DNA from: Sporomusa ovata DSM 2662
GTDB lineage: Bacteria; Bacillota; Negativicutes; Sporomusales; Sporomusaceae
Reading direction: 5' to 3'
Length of the DNA stretch: 64,000 bases
Assembly: GCF_000445445.1 (NCBI RefSeq)
Contig: NZ_ASXP01000005.1
Location: 434,053 to 498,052 of the forward strand
In this document: piece after piece, positions 53,910 to 62,181 of the stretch
Layout of the letters: each line of letters starts with the position of its first letter
How positions within the stretch are numbered: the stretch's first letter is position 1
The notes under the pieces: generated by a model
Database searches by the model: none
What the model was told of the DNA's origin: nothing
Seen by the model: only the letters and a program-made list of their open reading frames with translations
Position numbers and translations under genes: made by a program

Positions 53910-54437
53910 TTAGTCTTTTCCTGCTGGGTTTCGAACTATATCAATTAAAGAATCGATATCCGCTTGTGGAGGCAACCCTTTGCGATCTTTATAATAAATA
54001 TCAAATCGGTCTAACTTACTCAGTATACCTTTATTTAACCCTGTTAGGATTAGCTCCATTATATGGTTTATGTCGCAAACAATACAATTATTCTCCGGCA
54101 TCCAAATCCATTGATTCTCACCTACAGGCCGAAAAAATACTTGAAACGGAATTCCCGGCTCACCTACTTCCTGAATTGTGGTTCGGGCTGCGTTAGCTAT
54201 GGCATACGAAATTTGTTCTTCGGTTGGGGTATTGAAATTATAAGAAGTAGCATTCTCATAAAAGATATCAAAATGCTCCATTGTCCAAACAAGATTTTGA
54301 GCAATCGCATGTCCAAGATATTCGAGGATCAGGTTTTTGTCGCAAATAATATCTCCTTGGAATATCTTGTGCCATTTGAATATGTCGCGCACTTCCCGGA
54401 AATATAAACGAAAAGAGTCCTGTGGTATTTCAATCAT
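53910..54437 (-). CDS. Hypothetical protein with a partial paralogue at 60.5 kb
   Basis: 175 residues, soluble. Contains MEHFDIFYENATSYNFNTPT and PFQVFFRPVGENQWIW; a second half repeats a similar pattern (ILSKLDRFDIYYKDRKG). The same protein is truncated at 60522-60812. Family not recognised. Confidence 0.6.
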   Translation of the reverse strand: MIEIPQDSFRLYFREVRDIFKWHKIFQGDIICDKNLILEYLGHAIAQNLVWTMEHFDIFYENATSYNFNTPTEEQISYAIANAARTTIQEVGEPGIPFQVFFRPVGENQWIWMPENNCIVCDINHIMELILTGLNKGILSKLDRFDIYYKDRKGLPPQADIDSLIDIVRNPAGKD

Positions 54438-54503
54438 ATCTTAACCTCTCTTCTGTTATATTGTTGGTTCATCTTATTAGTATAAGCATAACAAGAGCGA
54501 GTA

Positions 54504-55436
54504 TTACTCTCTAAGCAACATAAGCGTCAGACAGCGCAGACTTCCGCCGCCTGCCAGAAGTGCATGAGGATGAAATTCTATGATTTCGATACTCTTGCTG
54601 TATAGCTGTTTTTTTGTCTGCGCCTTAAGGGCAATGTCATAATGAAAAATAGTTTTAGCATCAAGCGGTATAAACGAGCAAGCCCACTGCTGCTGTTCCT
54701 CATCTGATACCGAAATAAGTTCCATTTGTCGTTCAAACATAAACTGTCTAAAATCGTTGATCTCCTGCCTGCCGTTTTGAGTAATATGCCAAGCTTTTAA
54801 AAAGGCTGGCATATACACAAGTGCGAGGTTATCGTTGACTTTTCCAAACAGCATGTCGGCATGCATATAGCGTCTGGCTTTCACAACATCGACATAAATG
54901 ATTTCTGGAAATAGTGTCAGCGCATAGGGAATAAACTTTTCCACCGATGCCGAATGGTGTCGCTCAGTGCAGGCAATAAAAGCAGTCCTTGGTGACAATA
55001 TCAAAAATCCCTCAAAGTGATCGGTTTCCGCGAATTCATAGCATATGGGCACACCCAGGTTTGTCAAAGCTTCTTTAACAACACTATCTTCGCCAGCTCT
55101 CCCATATCCCATCTTAGACAACACGGCACCCTCCCGGGTGATAACCGAGCTGTCATTTAGATAAGTTAGACTGGCTAATACATTCATTTCATCCTTGTTC
55201 TGCTGAACGAAATCAGCTAATTCATACACCTCAATTTGATGATGCAGCAGTAACGATTTATAACGCTCATGTTCAGCTAGATACTGCTCGGCATCAGGCA
55301 CTTGATCAAACATATAATACCCGACAGTAATGGCGTTCATGTTAGCTATCGATACCACAGGCTTATGTACCATGACTGCTCTAAGTTGACCAAAACTCTC
55401 AGTGCCAAAGGTGGTTAGAGGCGATTTGACTGCCAT
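54504..55436 (-). CDS. Arginine deiminase/amidinotransferase-family protein
   Basis: 310 residues from ATG at 55436 (AAGGAG upstream). Catalytic set of the guanidino-modifying family: ETDHFEGF (Glu/Asp), MHADM (His) and GGGSLRCLTL (nucleophile Cys). ADI turns arginine into citrulline and ammonia; related enzymes act on other guanidines. No arcBCD genes are nearby, so the substrate may not be free arginine. Confidence 0.82.
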   Translation of the reverse strand: MAVKSPLTTFGTESFGQLRAVMVHKPVVSIANMNAITVGYYMFDQVPDAEQYLAEHERYKSLLLHHQIEVYELADFVQQNKDEMNVLASLTYLNDSSVITREGAVLSKMGYGRAGEDSVVKEALTNLGVPICYEFAETDHFEGFLILSPRTAFIACTERHHSASVEKFIPYALTLFPEIIYVDVVKARRYMHADMLFGKVNDNLALVYMPAFLKAWHITQNGRQEINDFRQFMFERQMELISVSDEEQQQWACSFIPLDAKTIFHYDIALKAQTKKQLYSKSIEIIEFHPHALLAGGGSLRCLTLMLLRE

Positions 55437-55514
55437 ACAGCCCACTCTCCTTATGTTTAGTTATTTTAGTTTGTCAGCTTCGGCTCTAGTTAACCCAAAA
55501 TATTCAGCCAAATA

Positions 55515-55567
55515 TAAAGTGGCAATCTCTCATAGGTTCAAAAAACCTATTTTGAGACCGCCACTTT
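55515..55567 (+). terminator. Long hairpin between divergent genes
   Basis: Arms of about 20 bases (AAAGTGGCAATCTC, then CATAGGTT pairing with AACCTATT, GAGACCGCCACTTT) with T-rich plus-strand tail. Overlaps the end of the minus-strand scrap 55549-55683. Confidence 0.55.
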
Positions 55568-55683
55568 CTTTTGTGTTGCATAAAATTTATCTGTAAAGAG
55601 TAGATGAGCATAACCTTCACATTCTACAAAGCTCAAAGCCATTTCGCCGTTACCAATGAGATACGGATCTCCTACTGCCCCGT
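55549..55683 (-). pseudogene. Unidentified gene tail
   Basis: Minus-strand frame GAVGDPYLIGNGEMALSFVE then EGYAHLLFTDKFYATQKK to a stop. Looks protein-like but has no start and no family I recognise. Confidence 0.4.
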
Positions 55684-55780
55684 ACTATTAATGTGTGATG
55701 GATGATACATTAATGAGGCATTTGCCACCGATTTAACATAGTATATAGCAAGATATATACTATGGGGGGCATTTAATTAG

Positions 55781-56227
55781 ATGGAAAGACTAAATCCGAA
55801 GAAACTGACTACGACGTTTAACGGCGTTACTCAAAGAAATCCTATTATACCTCGCAAATACACATTAACCCATTCAGACTTAACCGCTGAATTATTTCTC
55901 ACAGTGGGACGGCAAATTGCATTCGAAAAGATCGGTCCCATGCGGGATGAAGTTGTGGCTAAATGGCGACGATTTCAAAACGGTTATACTTTGTACGGTT
56001 TTGTGCAAGTAGACGCCCTGAAAGGAAACAAAACCATATCCGCTGTTCGGTACAAAATGTTCCAACAGGAAATGCCCTTAGCTTTAGAAGCTATTCGCTT
56101 CGGTGATAGAAAGTTCTTTGATACCCATCCTTCACTAGGAAATGCTCCCATTTGGATAATCTTTGCATCCAGATATCGAGAATATAACGAAGTACAGTAT
56201 TGGAGTACACCTAACAAATATTTGTAA
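55781..56227 (+). CDS. Staygreen (SGR) family protein
   Basis: 148 residues. KLTTTFNGVTQRNPIIPRKY, TLTHSDLTAELFLTVG and FDTHPSLGNAPIWIIFASR match the plant Staygreen family, whose members remove Mg from chlorophyll a. Bacterial homologues exist and some have dechelatase activity on chlorophyllide-like substrates. Here there is no sign of photosynthesis, so another metallo-tetrapyrrole may be the substrate. Monocistronic. Confidence 0.82.
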   Translation: MERLNPKKLTTTFNGVTQRNPIIPRKYTLTHSDLTAELFLTVGRQIAFEKIGPMRDEVVAKWRRFQNGYTLYGFVQVDALKGNKTISAVRYKMFQQEMPLALEAIRFGDRKFFDTHPSLGNAPIWIIFASRYREYNEVQYWSTPNKYL

Positions 56228-56303
56228 TCATCCCCTAAAGAGTATTAATTTGGAAAGTAAGCAAGTAGAATTGCTATATCTTAAAGCCTTCGGTAATCTT
56301 AAC

Positions 56304-56543
56304 TTACTTTTCCAAAAACCACTTACCCTCATCACAAAATAGATACACTTCCTTACCAGCAATCCGGCAGGTGTAGCGCATACCTTGCAGACCTGCCTTT
56401 AATGATGCCGCTTGGCGAATATCTAATACACGGTCAATCGGGAATTTCCGTTCGTTTTCCCATATCAGGGAAAGTGGACGGATTCTGCCTTCTTTATCGT
56501 GTTTGGCTACTACTTCTATATGTACTTTCCCCACATAACTCAC
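56304..56543 (-). CDS. Small protein linked to dinB
   Basis: 79 residues: VHIEVVAKHDKEGRIRPLSL, WENERKFPIDRVLDIRQAAS, CRIAGKEVYLFCDEGKWFLE. Two bases after dinB, so co-transcribed under LexA control. Beta-rich. Such short proteins after a Y-family polymerase gene are common in Firmicutes; function unknown. A scrap of it lies at 62490-62545. Confidence 0.72.
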   Translation of the reverse strand: MSYVGKVHIEVVAKHDKEGRIRPLSLIWENERKFPIDRVLDIRQAASLKAGLQGMRYTCRIAGKEVYLFCDEGKWFLEK

Positions 56544-56545
56544 CT

Positions 56546-57784
56546 CTACTTGAAATAAGATACCGGATGAATGGTATGGTCATCCTTCGGGTTGAAGCCG
56601 GTTAACTGACGATCAAGTAACATGGCGCAGCGTTGGACACTATAGTGCCCAAACCGTTTACGAATAGTATCAATAGTCTGCTCAATTTTCTCCGCCTCTA
56701 GGTTATCACCATCGAACAAATCAATTTGAACATGCCCGTTGGCTGTTACCAAGTCAGCCCCACGCACACCTATGCTGCGAATTGGTTTATCCCAAGTATA
56801 GTTTGCCTTAAACAATTCCATAGCCTTTCTAGCAATATCGTTAGATATGAATGATGGTATCAGGAGTTTACCTTGTCTATCGAAAGAATATAAATCATTA
56901 TTTCTCACACTGATGGTTACTGTTCGGCATTTTAGACCATGCTTTCTAAGCCGGGCTGCTACGCTTTCAGCCAATACATAAATGATCAGCTTAACATCCG
57001 TATCATTCACCAGATCCCGCACTGTTGTGGTACTGTTGCCGACAGATTTAACAATGCTTTCTTCCCCATTCAACCTGACTGGGGCCGAATCCAGGCCATT
57101 TGCAAACGACCATAAGGTTTCTCCCCATACTCCCAGAAGGAGGCGAAGGTTACGAACCTCCCTGTTAGCCAAATCGCCGATTGTGTAAATTCCCCGGTTT
57201 TGAAGCTTTTGACGCGTGGATCGGCCAACGTATAACAGTTCACCTACAGGTAGCGGCCAAACCTTATCCCGAAAATTCTCTTCCGTAATGACGGTTGTAG
57301 CATCGGGCTTTTTCATATCACTGCCTAGTTTAGCAAAAATTTTATTCCATGAAACTCCGGCAGATGCGGTAAGACCTAACTCTTCCCGAAATCGCTGCCG
57401 GATAGTATCCGCAATAGTAGGCCCTGAACCGAATAGTTTAAGAGAGCCGGTTACGTCGATGAAACACTCGTCAATACCGAAGCTTTCTATCTGATCCGAA
57501 TAGTCAGCATAAATCTCCCGCGCCTGCCGTGAGAAACGAAGGTACTTGTGAAAATCAGCCGACAGAGTCACCAATCCCGGACATTTTAGCCTAGCTTCCC
57601 AGATCACGTCACCTGTTTTTACACCCGCTTTCTTTGCCATCTCGCTCTTCGCGAGCACTATACCGTGACGGGCTTCGGCATCACCGCACACAGCGACTGG
57701 CTTGTCTCGAAGCTCCGGTCTATGAATCAATTCAACGGAAGCATAAAAAGCGTTGAGATCGACGTGTAAAATCGTTCGAGACAA
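56546..57784 (-). CDS. dinB: DNA polymerase IV (Y family)
   Basis: 412 residues from TTG at 57784 (AAGGAGGAG). Palm motifs ILHVDLNAFYASVE and ESFGIDECFIDVTG hold the catalytic Asp and Glu; helix-hairpin-helix and little-finger domains follow. Translesion polymerase induced by the SOS response; LexA boxes overlap its promoter. Complete. A promoter-proximal fragment of another copy lies at 30668. Confidence 0.92.
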   Translation of the reverse strand: MSRTILHVDLNAFYASVELIHRPELRDKPVAVCGDAEARHGIVLAKSEMAKKAGVKTGDVIWEARLKCPGLVTLSADFHKYLRFSRQAREIYADYSDQIESFGIDECFIDVTGSLKLFGSGPTIADTIRQRFREELGLTASAGVSWNKIFAKLGSDMKKPDATTVITEENFRDKVWPLPVGELLYVGRSTRQKLQNRGIYTIGDLANREVRNLRLLLGVWGETLWSFANGLDSAPVRLNGEESIVKSVGNSTTTVRDLVNDTDVKLIIYVLAESVAARLRKHGLKCRTVTISVRNNDLYSFDRQGKLLIPSFISNDIARKAMELFKANYTWDKPIRSIGVRGADLVTANGHVQIDLFDGDNLEAEKIEQTIDTIRKRFGHYSVQRCAMLLDRQLTGFNPKDDHTIHPVSYFK

Positions 57785-57806
57785 GAAAACTCCTCCTTAC
57801 ATCCCG

Positions 57807-57841
57807 GAACATGTGTTTGCTTTATTATAGAACAAACGTTC
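57807..57841 (-). promoter_or_regulatory. dinB promoter with two LexA boxes
   Basis: GAACATGTGTTT at 57807-57818 and GAACAAACGTTC at 57830-57841 flank the -10 TATAAT (57824-57829, minus strand). Confidence 0.85.
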
Positions 57842-58106
57842 TGAGATGTAAAGAACTTATCTTGCTGCCATTAAATAAAAATCGTAGAACAGTTACTATT
57901 TCAGAAGGTCTCATGTTTTCTTCGAAGCCTAACTCTTTAAACTCTGCCCAGACGCTTTTTTGCAATTCTGGTGAAATCGCCGATAGGCTCCGAATTTCAG
58001 AAACTACAGCTTTGATTTCACTATTATCCATTAACGCAAGGATACTTTGGCCTTTTTTCATGCCAAGCATCATAAGAAAAACAGCCACCTTTTTTACCGG
58101 TAACAA
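57825..58106 (-). CDS. Mini-FliG, copy 2
   Basis: 93 residues from TTG at 58106 with GGGAGGT. Same sequence as copy 1 (KKVAVFLMMLGMKKGQSILA; AVVSEIRSLSAISPELQKSV) with few changes. The C-terminus differs because the frame runs into the dinB LexA boxes. Lies between the 68-residue gene and dinB. Confidence 0.6.
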   Translation of the reverse strand: MLPVKKVAVFLMMLGMKKGQSILALMDNSEIKAVVSEIRSLSAISPELQKSVWAEFKELGFEENMRPSEIVTVLRFLFNGSKISSLHLRTFVL

Positions 58107-58193
58107 AAAGACTACCTCCCAGAAAGATTAATAGCGGATGAGATAAACTGCACCCCATAGGTAGTTCGTCGCCACCTATGGGGTCTCACTTTT

Positions 58194-58400
58194 TTACAAT
58201 ATTTCGTTGGACGTGATCTGTACGGAAAAGTCACCTTTACTTGTCCGTTTAATGACGCCTTTCTTACCGCCACCATCATCAATCGTTATGGCCTGTAAGT
58301 TATGAGCCATCATAAAGTTAAGTGCATCCTGCTTTACGAAAGCTTCCCAGCTCACCTTTTTCGAATTAGCTTGTTCTTCTTTTATTACATCTTCTGTCAT
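58194..58400 (-). CDS. Small SOS-cassette protein, copy 2
   Basis: 68 residues from ATG at 58400 with GGGAGAG. Almost identical to copy 1 (AITIDDGGGKKGVIKRTSKG). Follows the lexA remnant in the same direction, so it should be under the same LexA-box region at 58680-58763. Confidence 0.72.
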   Translation of the reverse strand: MTEDVIKEEQANSKKVSWEAFVKQDALNFMMAHNLQAITIDDGGGKKGVIKRTSKGDFSVQITSNEIL

Positions 58401-58428
58401 AATTAATTCTCTCCCTTTTTCGCTTTTT

Positions 58429-58644
58429 ATCTCCATTACTCGCATTGCTTTGTTGCCGGACAAGTAAGTAGACACCATCCAAGATGCCTGCATTAATCAT
58501 GCTTTCGCCCTTAACAGAGAGCATAAACACGTTATCCTCGCTTCCAACTAATTCAGCAGGTAAGGGATACGTTTCTTCTATGTTTTCAACAGCAAGTATC
58601 GGCTGACCGGCAGTAACTAGACCAACGAGCGGAACTGGGATCAC
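58429..58644 (-). pseudogene. lexA: lexA, DNA-binding domain deleted and C-terminus lost
   Basis: The promoter and GAGGTGAT start region are fused directly to the second domain (LVGLVTAGQPILAVENIEET, SEDNVFMLSVKGESMINAGI, LLVRQQSNASNGD). The winged helix and linker are missing, and the frame leaves LexA before the catalytic Lys. Serine of the dyad (KGESM) is kept. It cannot repress or self-cleave. Confidence 0.88.
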
Positions 58645-58679
58645 CTCGGTGCCATTGTACCATAAAACGGCAGAAAAAG

Positions 58680-58763
58680 GAACATTCGTTCGTAAATTTT
58701 ATCGAACATACTTGTGGGGAACATATGTACTGTGGTACAATATCTCCAAGCAAACATACGTTC
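58680..58763. promoter_or_regulatory. Four LexA boxes, lexA/yneA divergent control region
   Basis: GAACATTCGTTC (58680), GAACATACTTGT (58704), GAACATATGTAC (58719) and AAACATACGTTC (58752). Mirrors 31988-32066. Confidence 0.87.
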
Positions 58764-58780
58764 AAAAGAGGTGTTTAATT

Positions 58781-59056
58781 ATGAGAAAGTCAGTATTAAT
58801 ATCATTAGCTCTTGTTTTTTTGGCTATTACCCCTTTGGCTATTTCTCGTGCTTTTGTTGATAATACTACATACGATACTGTTTACGTGAAATCTGGGGAT
58901 ACCGTTTGGCAAATTGCTAGTAAGTATGCAACTCCCAAAGACGATGTTCGTGAAATCGTTTTTGAAATTCGACGGATAAATAAATTAGATAATAACGCGA
59001 GTGTTTATCCCGGCCAAGCTTTGAAAGTGCCCGTTAGGCCTTACTATCTACGTTAA
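58781..59056 (+). CDS. YneA-like SOS cell-division inhibitor with LysM domain
   Basis: 91 residues from ATG at 58781 (GAGGTG upstream). N-terminal membrane anchor/signal (SVLISLALVFLAITPLAI) and a LysM domain (YVKSGDTVWQIASKYATP ... VYPGQALKVPV) that binds peptidoglycan. This is the layout of Bacillus YneA, which delays division during the SOS response. Divergent from lexA and preceded by LexA boxes. Confidence 0.82.
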   Translation: MRKSVLISLALVFLAITPLAISRAFVDNTTYDTVYVKSGDTVWQIASKYATPKDDVREIVFEIRRINKLDNNASVYPGQALKVPVRPYYLR

Positions 59057-59065
59057 AAATGTGAT

Positions 59066-59100
59066 CACCGCAAAATAGTAGCCATATTAACTGGCTATTC
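59066..59100. repeat. Dispersed hairpin, ACCGCAAAATAG type, shortened
   Basis: CACCGCAAAATAGTAGCCAT then GGCTATTCCGG: the right arm is cut off. Confidence 0.55.
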
Positions 59101-59137
59101 CGGATAGATGGCTAAAAAAACCTGACACCCCTAGTCG

Positions 59138-59258
59138 GTCTACGTTAAACCCGGAGATACCGTTTGACAAATTGCTGCTAGATACACTACAGATAAAGAC
59201 GATGTTCATGAAGTCATTTATGAGTGCGCTATTAGCGAGGTGCGAGCACTTGATTGAT
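59138..59258 (+). pseudogene. Second yneA-like LysM remnant in tandem
   Basis: Reads VYVKPGDTV, a TGA in place of Trp, then QIAARYTTDKDDVHEVIYE, RALD and stop; clearly parallel to the LysM part of 58781-59056. Confidence 0.8.
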
Positions 59259-59262
59259 GGGC

Positions 59263-60204
59263 TTAGTTTATGGAGTTACTCTTGTTTCGTAAATGCGCTG
59301 GAGATACTCCTATAACAGTTAAGTAAATACCACTTAAAATAAAAATAAACCCTAAAATATGATATATTTGAAATTTTTCTTTTAAAAAAACAATAGCCAA
59401 AAATGTACTGAAAACTGGCAACAAATGAATAAACAATCCAGCTATATTGGGTCCAATTAGAAATACTGCTTTATTCCAACATACAAAGGCTATTATTGAA
59501 GCAAAGATAGCGACGTATCCAATACTTAATAAATTTACGAAATTAATTTCAAAACCTCCTGAATTAATTAATTCTATTATATAAAAAGGTAAAAGCATTA
59601 CTACTCCGGCTATAGTTATGACAAATAACATTATTATTGGTTTTAACTCAATAGGTTTTTGCTTTAAAGCAACTGTATAAATGGACCAAAGTAGAACTGC
59701 AATAAACATCCATATATCACCTTTAGCCAGATTGAAATTTATAATATTTGCCAAATTGAATTGTGAAATAATTCCCCAAACACCAATAAAAGATAATACA
59801 ATGCCACAGATTTGTCTTGATGCTAGTTTTTCTAGTCGGGTTGCAAAAGAAAAAATTGGAACTACGAATGGTACCATAGCCATCAATAGCCCTGCGTTAA
59901 TAGCTGTGGTGGAACATAAAGCTAAATATACACAAGTATGAAATGTAGCAATACCAGTGATAGACAGAATTAATAGTAATAACCAATTATTGCAAATTAT
60001 TTCTTTTGCTTTCCATGCGTCTTTTATAACAAATGGAAATAATATAATTGCAGCGATAGTCCAACGCCAAAAATTCAAGGTCACAGGAAGTATGTTACAA
60101 GTTATAGCTTTTCCAAGAACAAAATTACCAGCCCAACATAAAACAGCTATAATAAGAAAGAAAAATGGAATAAAATTTAATTTATTCCAGTAGTAAAAAC
60201 CCAT
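59263..60204 (-). CDS. EamA/DMT-family transporter
   Basis: 313 residues, ten membrane helices in two EamA repeats (AVLCWAGNFVLGKAITCNIL; MFIAVLLWSIYTVALKQKP). Exports metabolites or amino acids; substrate unknown. The gene is AT-richer than its neighbours, suggesting recent arrival. Confidence 0.88.
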   Translation of the reverse strand: MGFYYWNKLNFIPFFFLIIAVLCWAGNFVLGKAITCNILPVTLNFWRWTIAAIILFPFVIKDAWKAKEIICNNWLLLLILSITGIATFHTCVYLALCSTTAINAGLLMAMVPFVVPIFSFATRLEKLASRQICGIVLSFIGVWGIISQFNLANIINFNLAKGDIWMFIAVLLWSIYTVALKQKPIELKPIIMLFVITIAGVVMLLPFYIIELINSGGFEINFVNLLSIGYVAIFASIIAFVCWNKAVFLIGPNIAGLFIHLLPVFSTFLAIVFLKEKFQIYHILGFIFILSGIYLTVIGVSPAHLRNKSNSIN

Positions 60205-60485
60205 CTAATCAACTCCATGCCCAAAATTTACTTAATTTATTAATTTGTCATTTTTTGCTAATAAAATAGGATTCCCGGACCTATTCGTTCATATTTAATT
60301 ATTAAAAAAAAATTTACTAACAGCAACCTTTATTTCTTCGTGTGATCTAAAAAATTCTAAACCATTCCAGCTACCTCCTTCCTTTATTTTCTATAATTGT
60401 AAATTTGCATTACATAATTATCAAACATTAAAATATATTCTATTTTTACAAAAACGCTCGGTGTATTACTATTGTAGCTGCTAAC
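60205..60485. other. AT-rich intergenic region
   Basis: No protein-like frame. Promoter of the DMT gene should lie at its left. Confidence 0.4.
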
Positions 60486-60551
60486 TGTTTTGCCTCATTT
60501 TCCAGGTGTATAATGCCAGTATTAACTGGTACCGGGGTGAAAATGAAAAAT
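60486..60551 (+). repeat. 65-base promoter-bearing repeat, copy 2
   Basis: Same sequence as 26137-26201 with about four changes; keeps TATAAT and GGGGTGAAAATG. Confidence 0.55.
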
Positions 60552-60812
60552 CCATTTATTATTACCAACGGGCCGGTAGAATACTTGAAATGGCACTCCC
60601 GGCTCACTTAACTTCTGAATTGTAATCTGGCTTGCGTTATTTATGGCATACGAAATTTGTTCTTCGGTTGGAGTATTGAAATCATAAGAAATTTCATTTT
60701 TATAAAAGATATCGAAATGTTCCATGGTCCAAATTAGGTTTTCTTCGATCGCTTGCTTAAGAAATCCTAGAATAAAGGTTTCGTTGCAAATGATGTCGCC
60801 TTGGAATACCCC
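60522..60812 (-). pseudogene. Truncated paralogue of 53910-54437
   Basis: IFQGDIICNETFILGFLKQA, ENLIWTMEHFDIFYKN and PFQVFYRPVGNNKWI match the intact protein, in two frames; both ends are lost and the right end runs into the 65-base repeat. Confidence 0.75.
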
Positions 60813-60897
60813 TTATTATTATGAGCATAACTGTATAATTATTTACATGAAAATTGATGGTAAATTTTTGTTAATCTACTCTTTAGATCTATACTTT

Positions 60898-61179
60898 TCA
60901 AACATATTCCGTAAAAAACTCAACTGTTTCAACTTCTCCGTAATCGTCAATCATATTGCGTATAAGGTTAATTTGTTTTTCAAGCATAACTTTGTCAGCG
61001 CTTACCATGGCCACACCAATAACGGCTCGCTGCCAAGTATCCTGATAGCCCGTTTCGACAACTGAAGCATTAACGCGTGACCGAATGCGCTGAATAATGC
61101 TTTTGACTATCTGCCGTTTTCCCTTTAATGAACCGACACCCGGCAAATATATTTCGATAGAGCAAATTACTACATGCAT
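60898..61179 (-). CDS. DUF503 family protein (YlxP-like)
   Basis: 93 residues. HVVICSIEIYLPGVGSLKGK and RQIVKSIIQRIRSRVNASVV are diagnostic. Usually near ribosome-associated genes; role unknown. Its start touches the stop of the YjbQ gene. Confidence 0.85.
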   Translation of the reverse strand: MHVVICSIEIYLPGVGSLKGKRQIVKSIIQRIRSRVNASVVETGYQDTWQRAVIGVAMVSADKVMLEKQINLIRNMIDDYGEVETVEFFTEYV

Positions 61180-61578
61180 CTATACACCAACAATCTGAAC
61201 AAAAACTTTCCGGGTACGCGGCCCGTCAAATTCGCAAAAATAGATTCCTTGCCAAGTACCCAACAACAAATTATTGTCCAAAACTGGCACAGTAATGGAG
61301 CAACCCATCAGCGAGCTTTTCACATGAGCAGGAGAATTCCCCTCCATGTGGCGAAATGGAAGTTTGGGAACCATATCGTTAAACGCAGCCAGCATGTCAG
61401 TAACCACATCCGGATCGGCATTTTCATTGATGGTTACACCTGCTGTGGTGTGAGAAACAAATACTTGGCAAATCCCCTGCCGAATCTGACTACATTTAAC
61501 CACTTCCTTGACCTTGGCTGTTATATCAATAAAACCTTCCTTCGGAGTATCCAGATAAAATTGCTCCATGACTTCCAC
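61180..61578 (-). CDS. YjbQ family protein (UPF0047)
   Basis: 132 residues. ICQVFVSHTTAGVTINENAD, GNSPAHVKSSLMG and LGTWQGIYFCEFDGPR are the family motifs, with His/Glu metal-type site. Relatives show weak thiamine-phosphate synthase activity; true role unknown. Confidence 0.88.
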   Translation of the reverse strand: MEVMEQFYLDTPKEGFIDITAKVKEVVKCSQIRQGICQVFVSHTTAGVTINENADPDVVTDMLAAFNDMVPKLPFRHMEGNSPAHVKSSLMGCSITVPVLDNNLLLGTWQGIYFCEFDGPRTRKVFVQIVGV

Positions 61579-61624
61579 CTCTTATTTTGTCTACTATTAA
61601 AAATTCAGGAAAGAATGTGATTAT

Positions 61625-62098
61625 ATGATTCTTGTAAGTGCTTGTCTTCTCGGCCATCGCACAAGATACGACGGCGGTTCCAATGACATAGCATTGCTTA
61701 TGGAACAAGCTAACCATACTCAATTTATCGCTTTTTGCCCAGAGATAATGGGAGGATTGCCTACCCCTCGACCCGCTGCAGAAATTACTTCAGGTTCTGG
61801 CGATGATGTACTTACTGGGCAGAGTACGGTTCTAGACAAAAACGGAAACGATGTTACCTCTTTTTTTATTTGCGGTGCTGAAAAAAGCACTCAGCTAGCA
61901 AACAAACATAACATTACTGCTGCTATACTAAAGCAGCGTAGCCCATCTTGTGGTAGTAATCAAATTTATGATGGCACTTTTAAACACCGTACCAAATCAG
62001 GTATGGGGGTAACGGCAGCTATGCTGCATAAATTAGGTATCCCTTTATATTCTGAAGAAGATATTACACCAGAGCTACTGCAAAAACTTCTCAAGTAA
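61625..62098 (+). CDS. DUF523 family protein
   Basis: 157 residues. ILVSACLLGHRTRYDGGSN, CPEIMGGLPTPRPAAEI, LKQRSPSCGSNQIYDGTF: conserved Cys pattern typical of DUF523 (purine/2-thiouracil-related desulfurase proposals). Complete. Confidence 0.87.
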   Translation: MILVSACLLGHRTRYDGGSNDIALLMEQANHTQFIAFCPEIMGGLPTPRPAAEITSGSGDDVLTGQSTVLDKNGNDVTSFFICGAEKSTQLANKHNITAAILKQRSPSCGSNQIYDGTFKHRTKSGMGVTAAMLHKLGIPLYSEEDITPELLQKLLK

Positions 62099-62137
62099 TA
62101 TAATTAATGTAGTTATCACCCCAGGGATTTGCCAAAT

Positions 62138-62165
62138 TTGACTAAGTACACTATATTGATATTAT
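62138..62165 (+). promoter_or_regulatory. Promoter of small protein gene
   Basis: TTGACT and TATTAT with a 16-base spacer, then AGGAGGTG before the ATG at 62182. Confidence 0.65.
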
Positions 62166-62181
62166 CATAGGAGGTGTCGCC

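Noticed and set aside
60522..60725. 67-codon gene starting at 60725
   Set aside because: It is the middle of a truncated paralogue; homology continues upstream in another frame and is cut at the 3' side.
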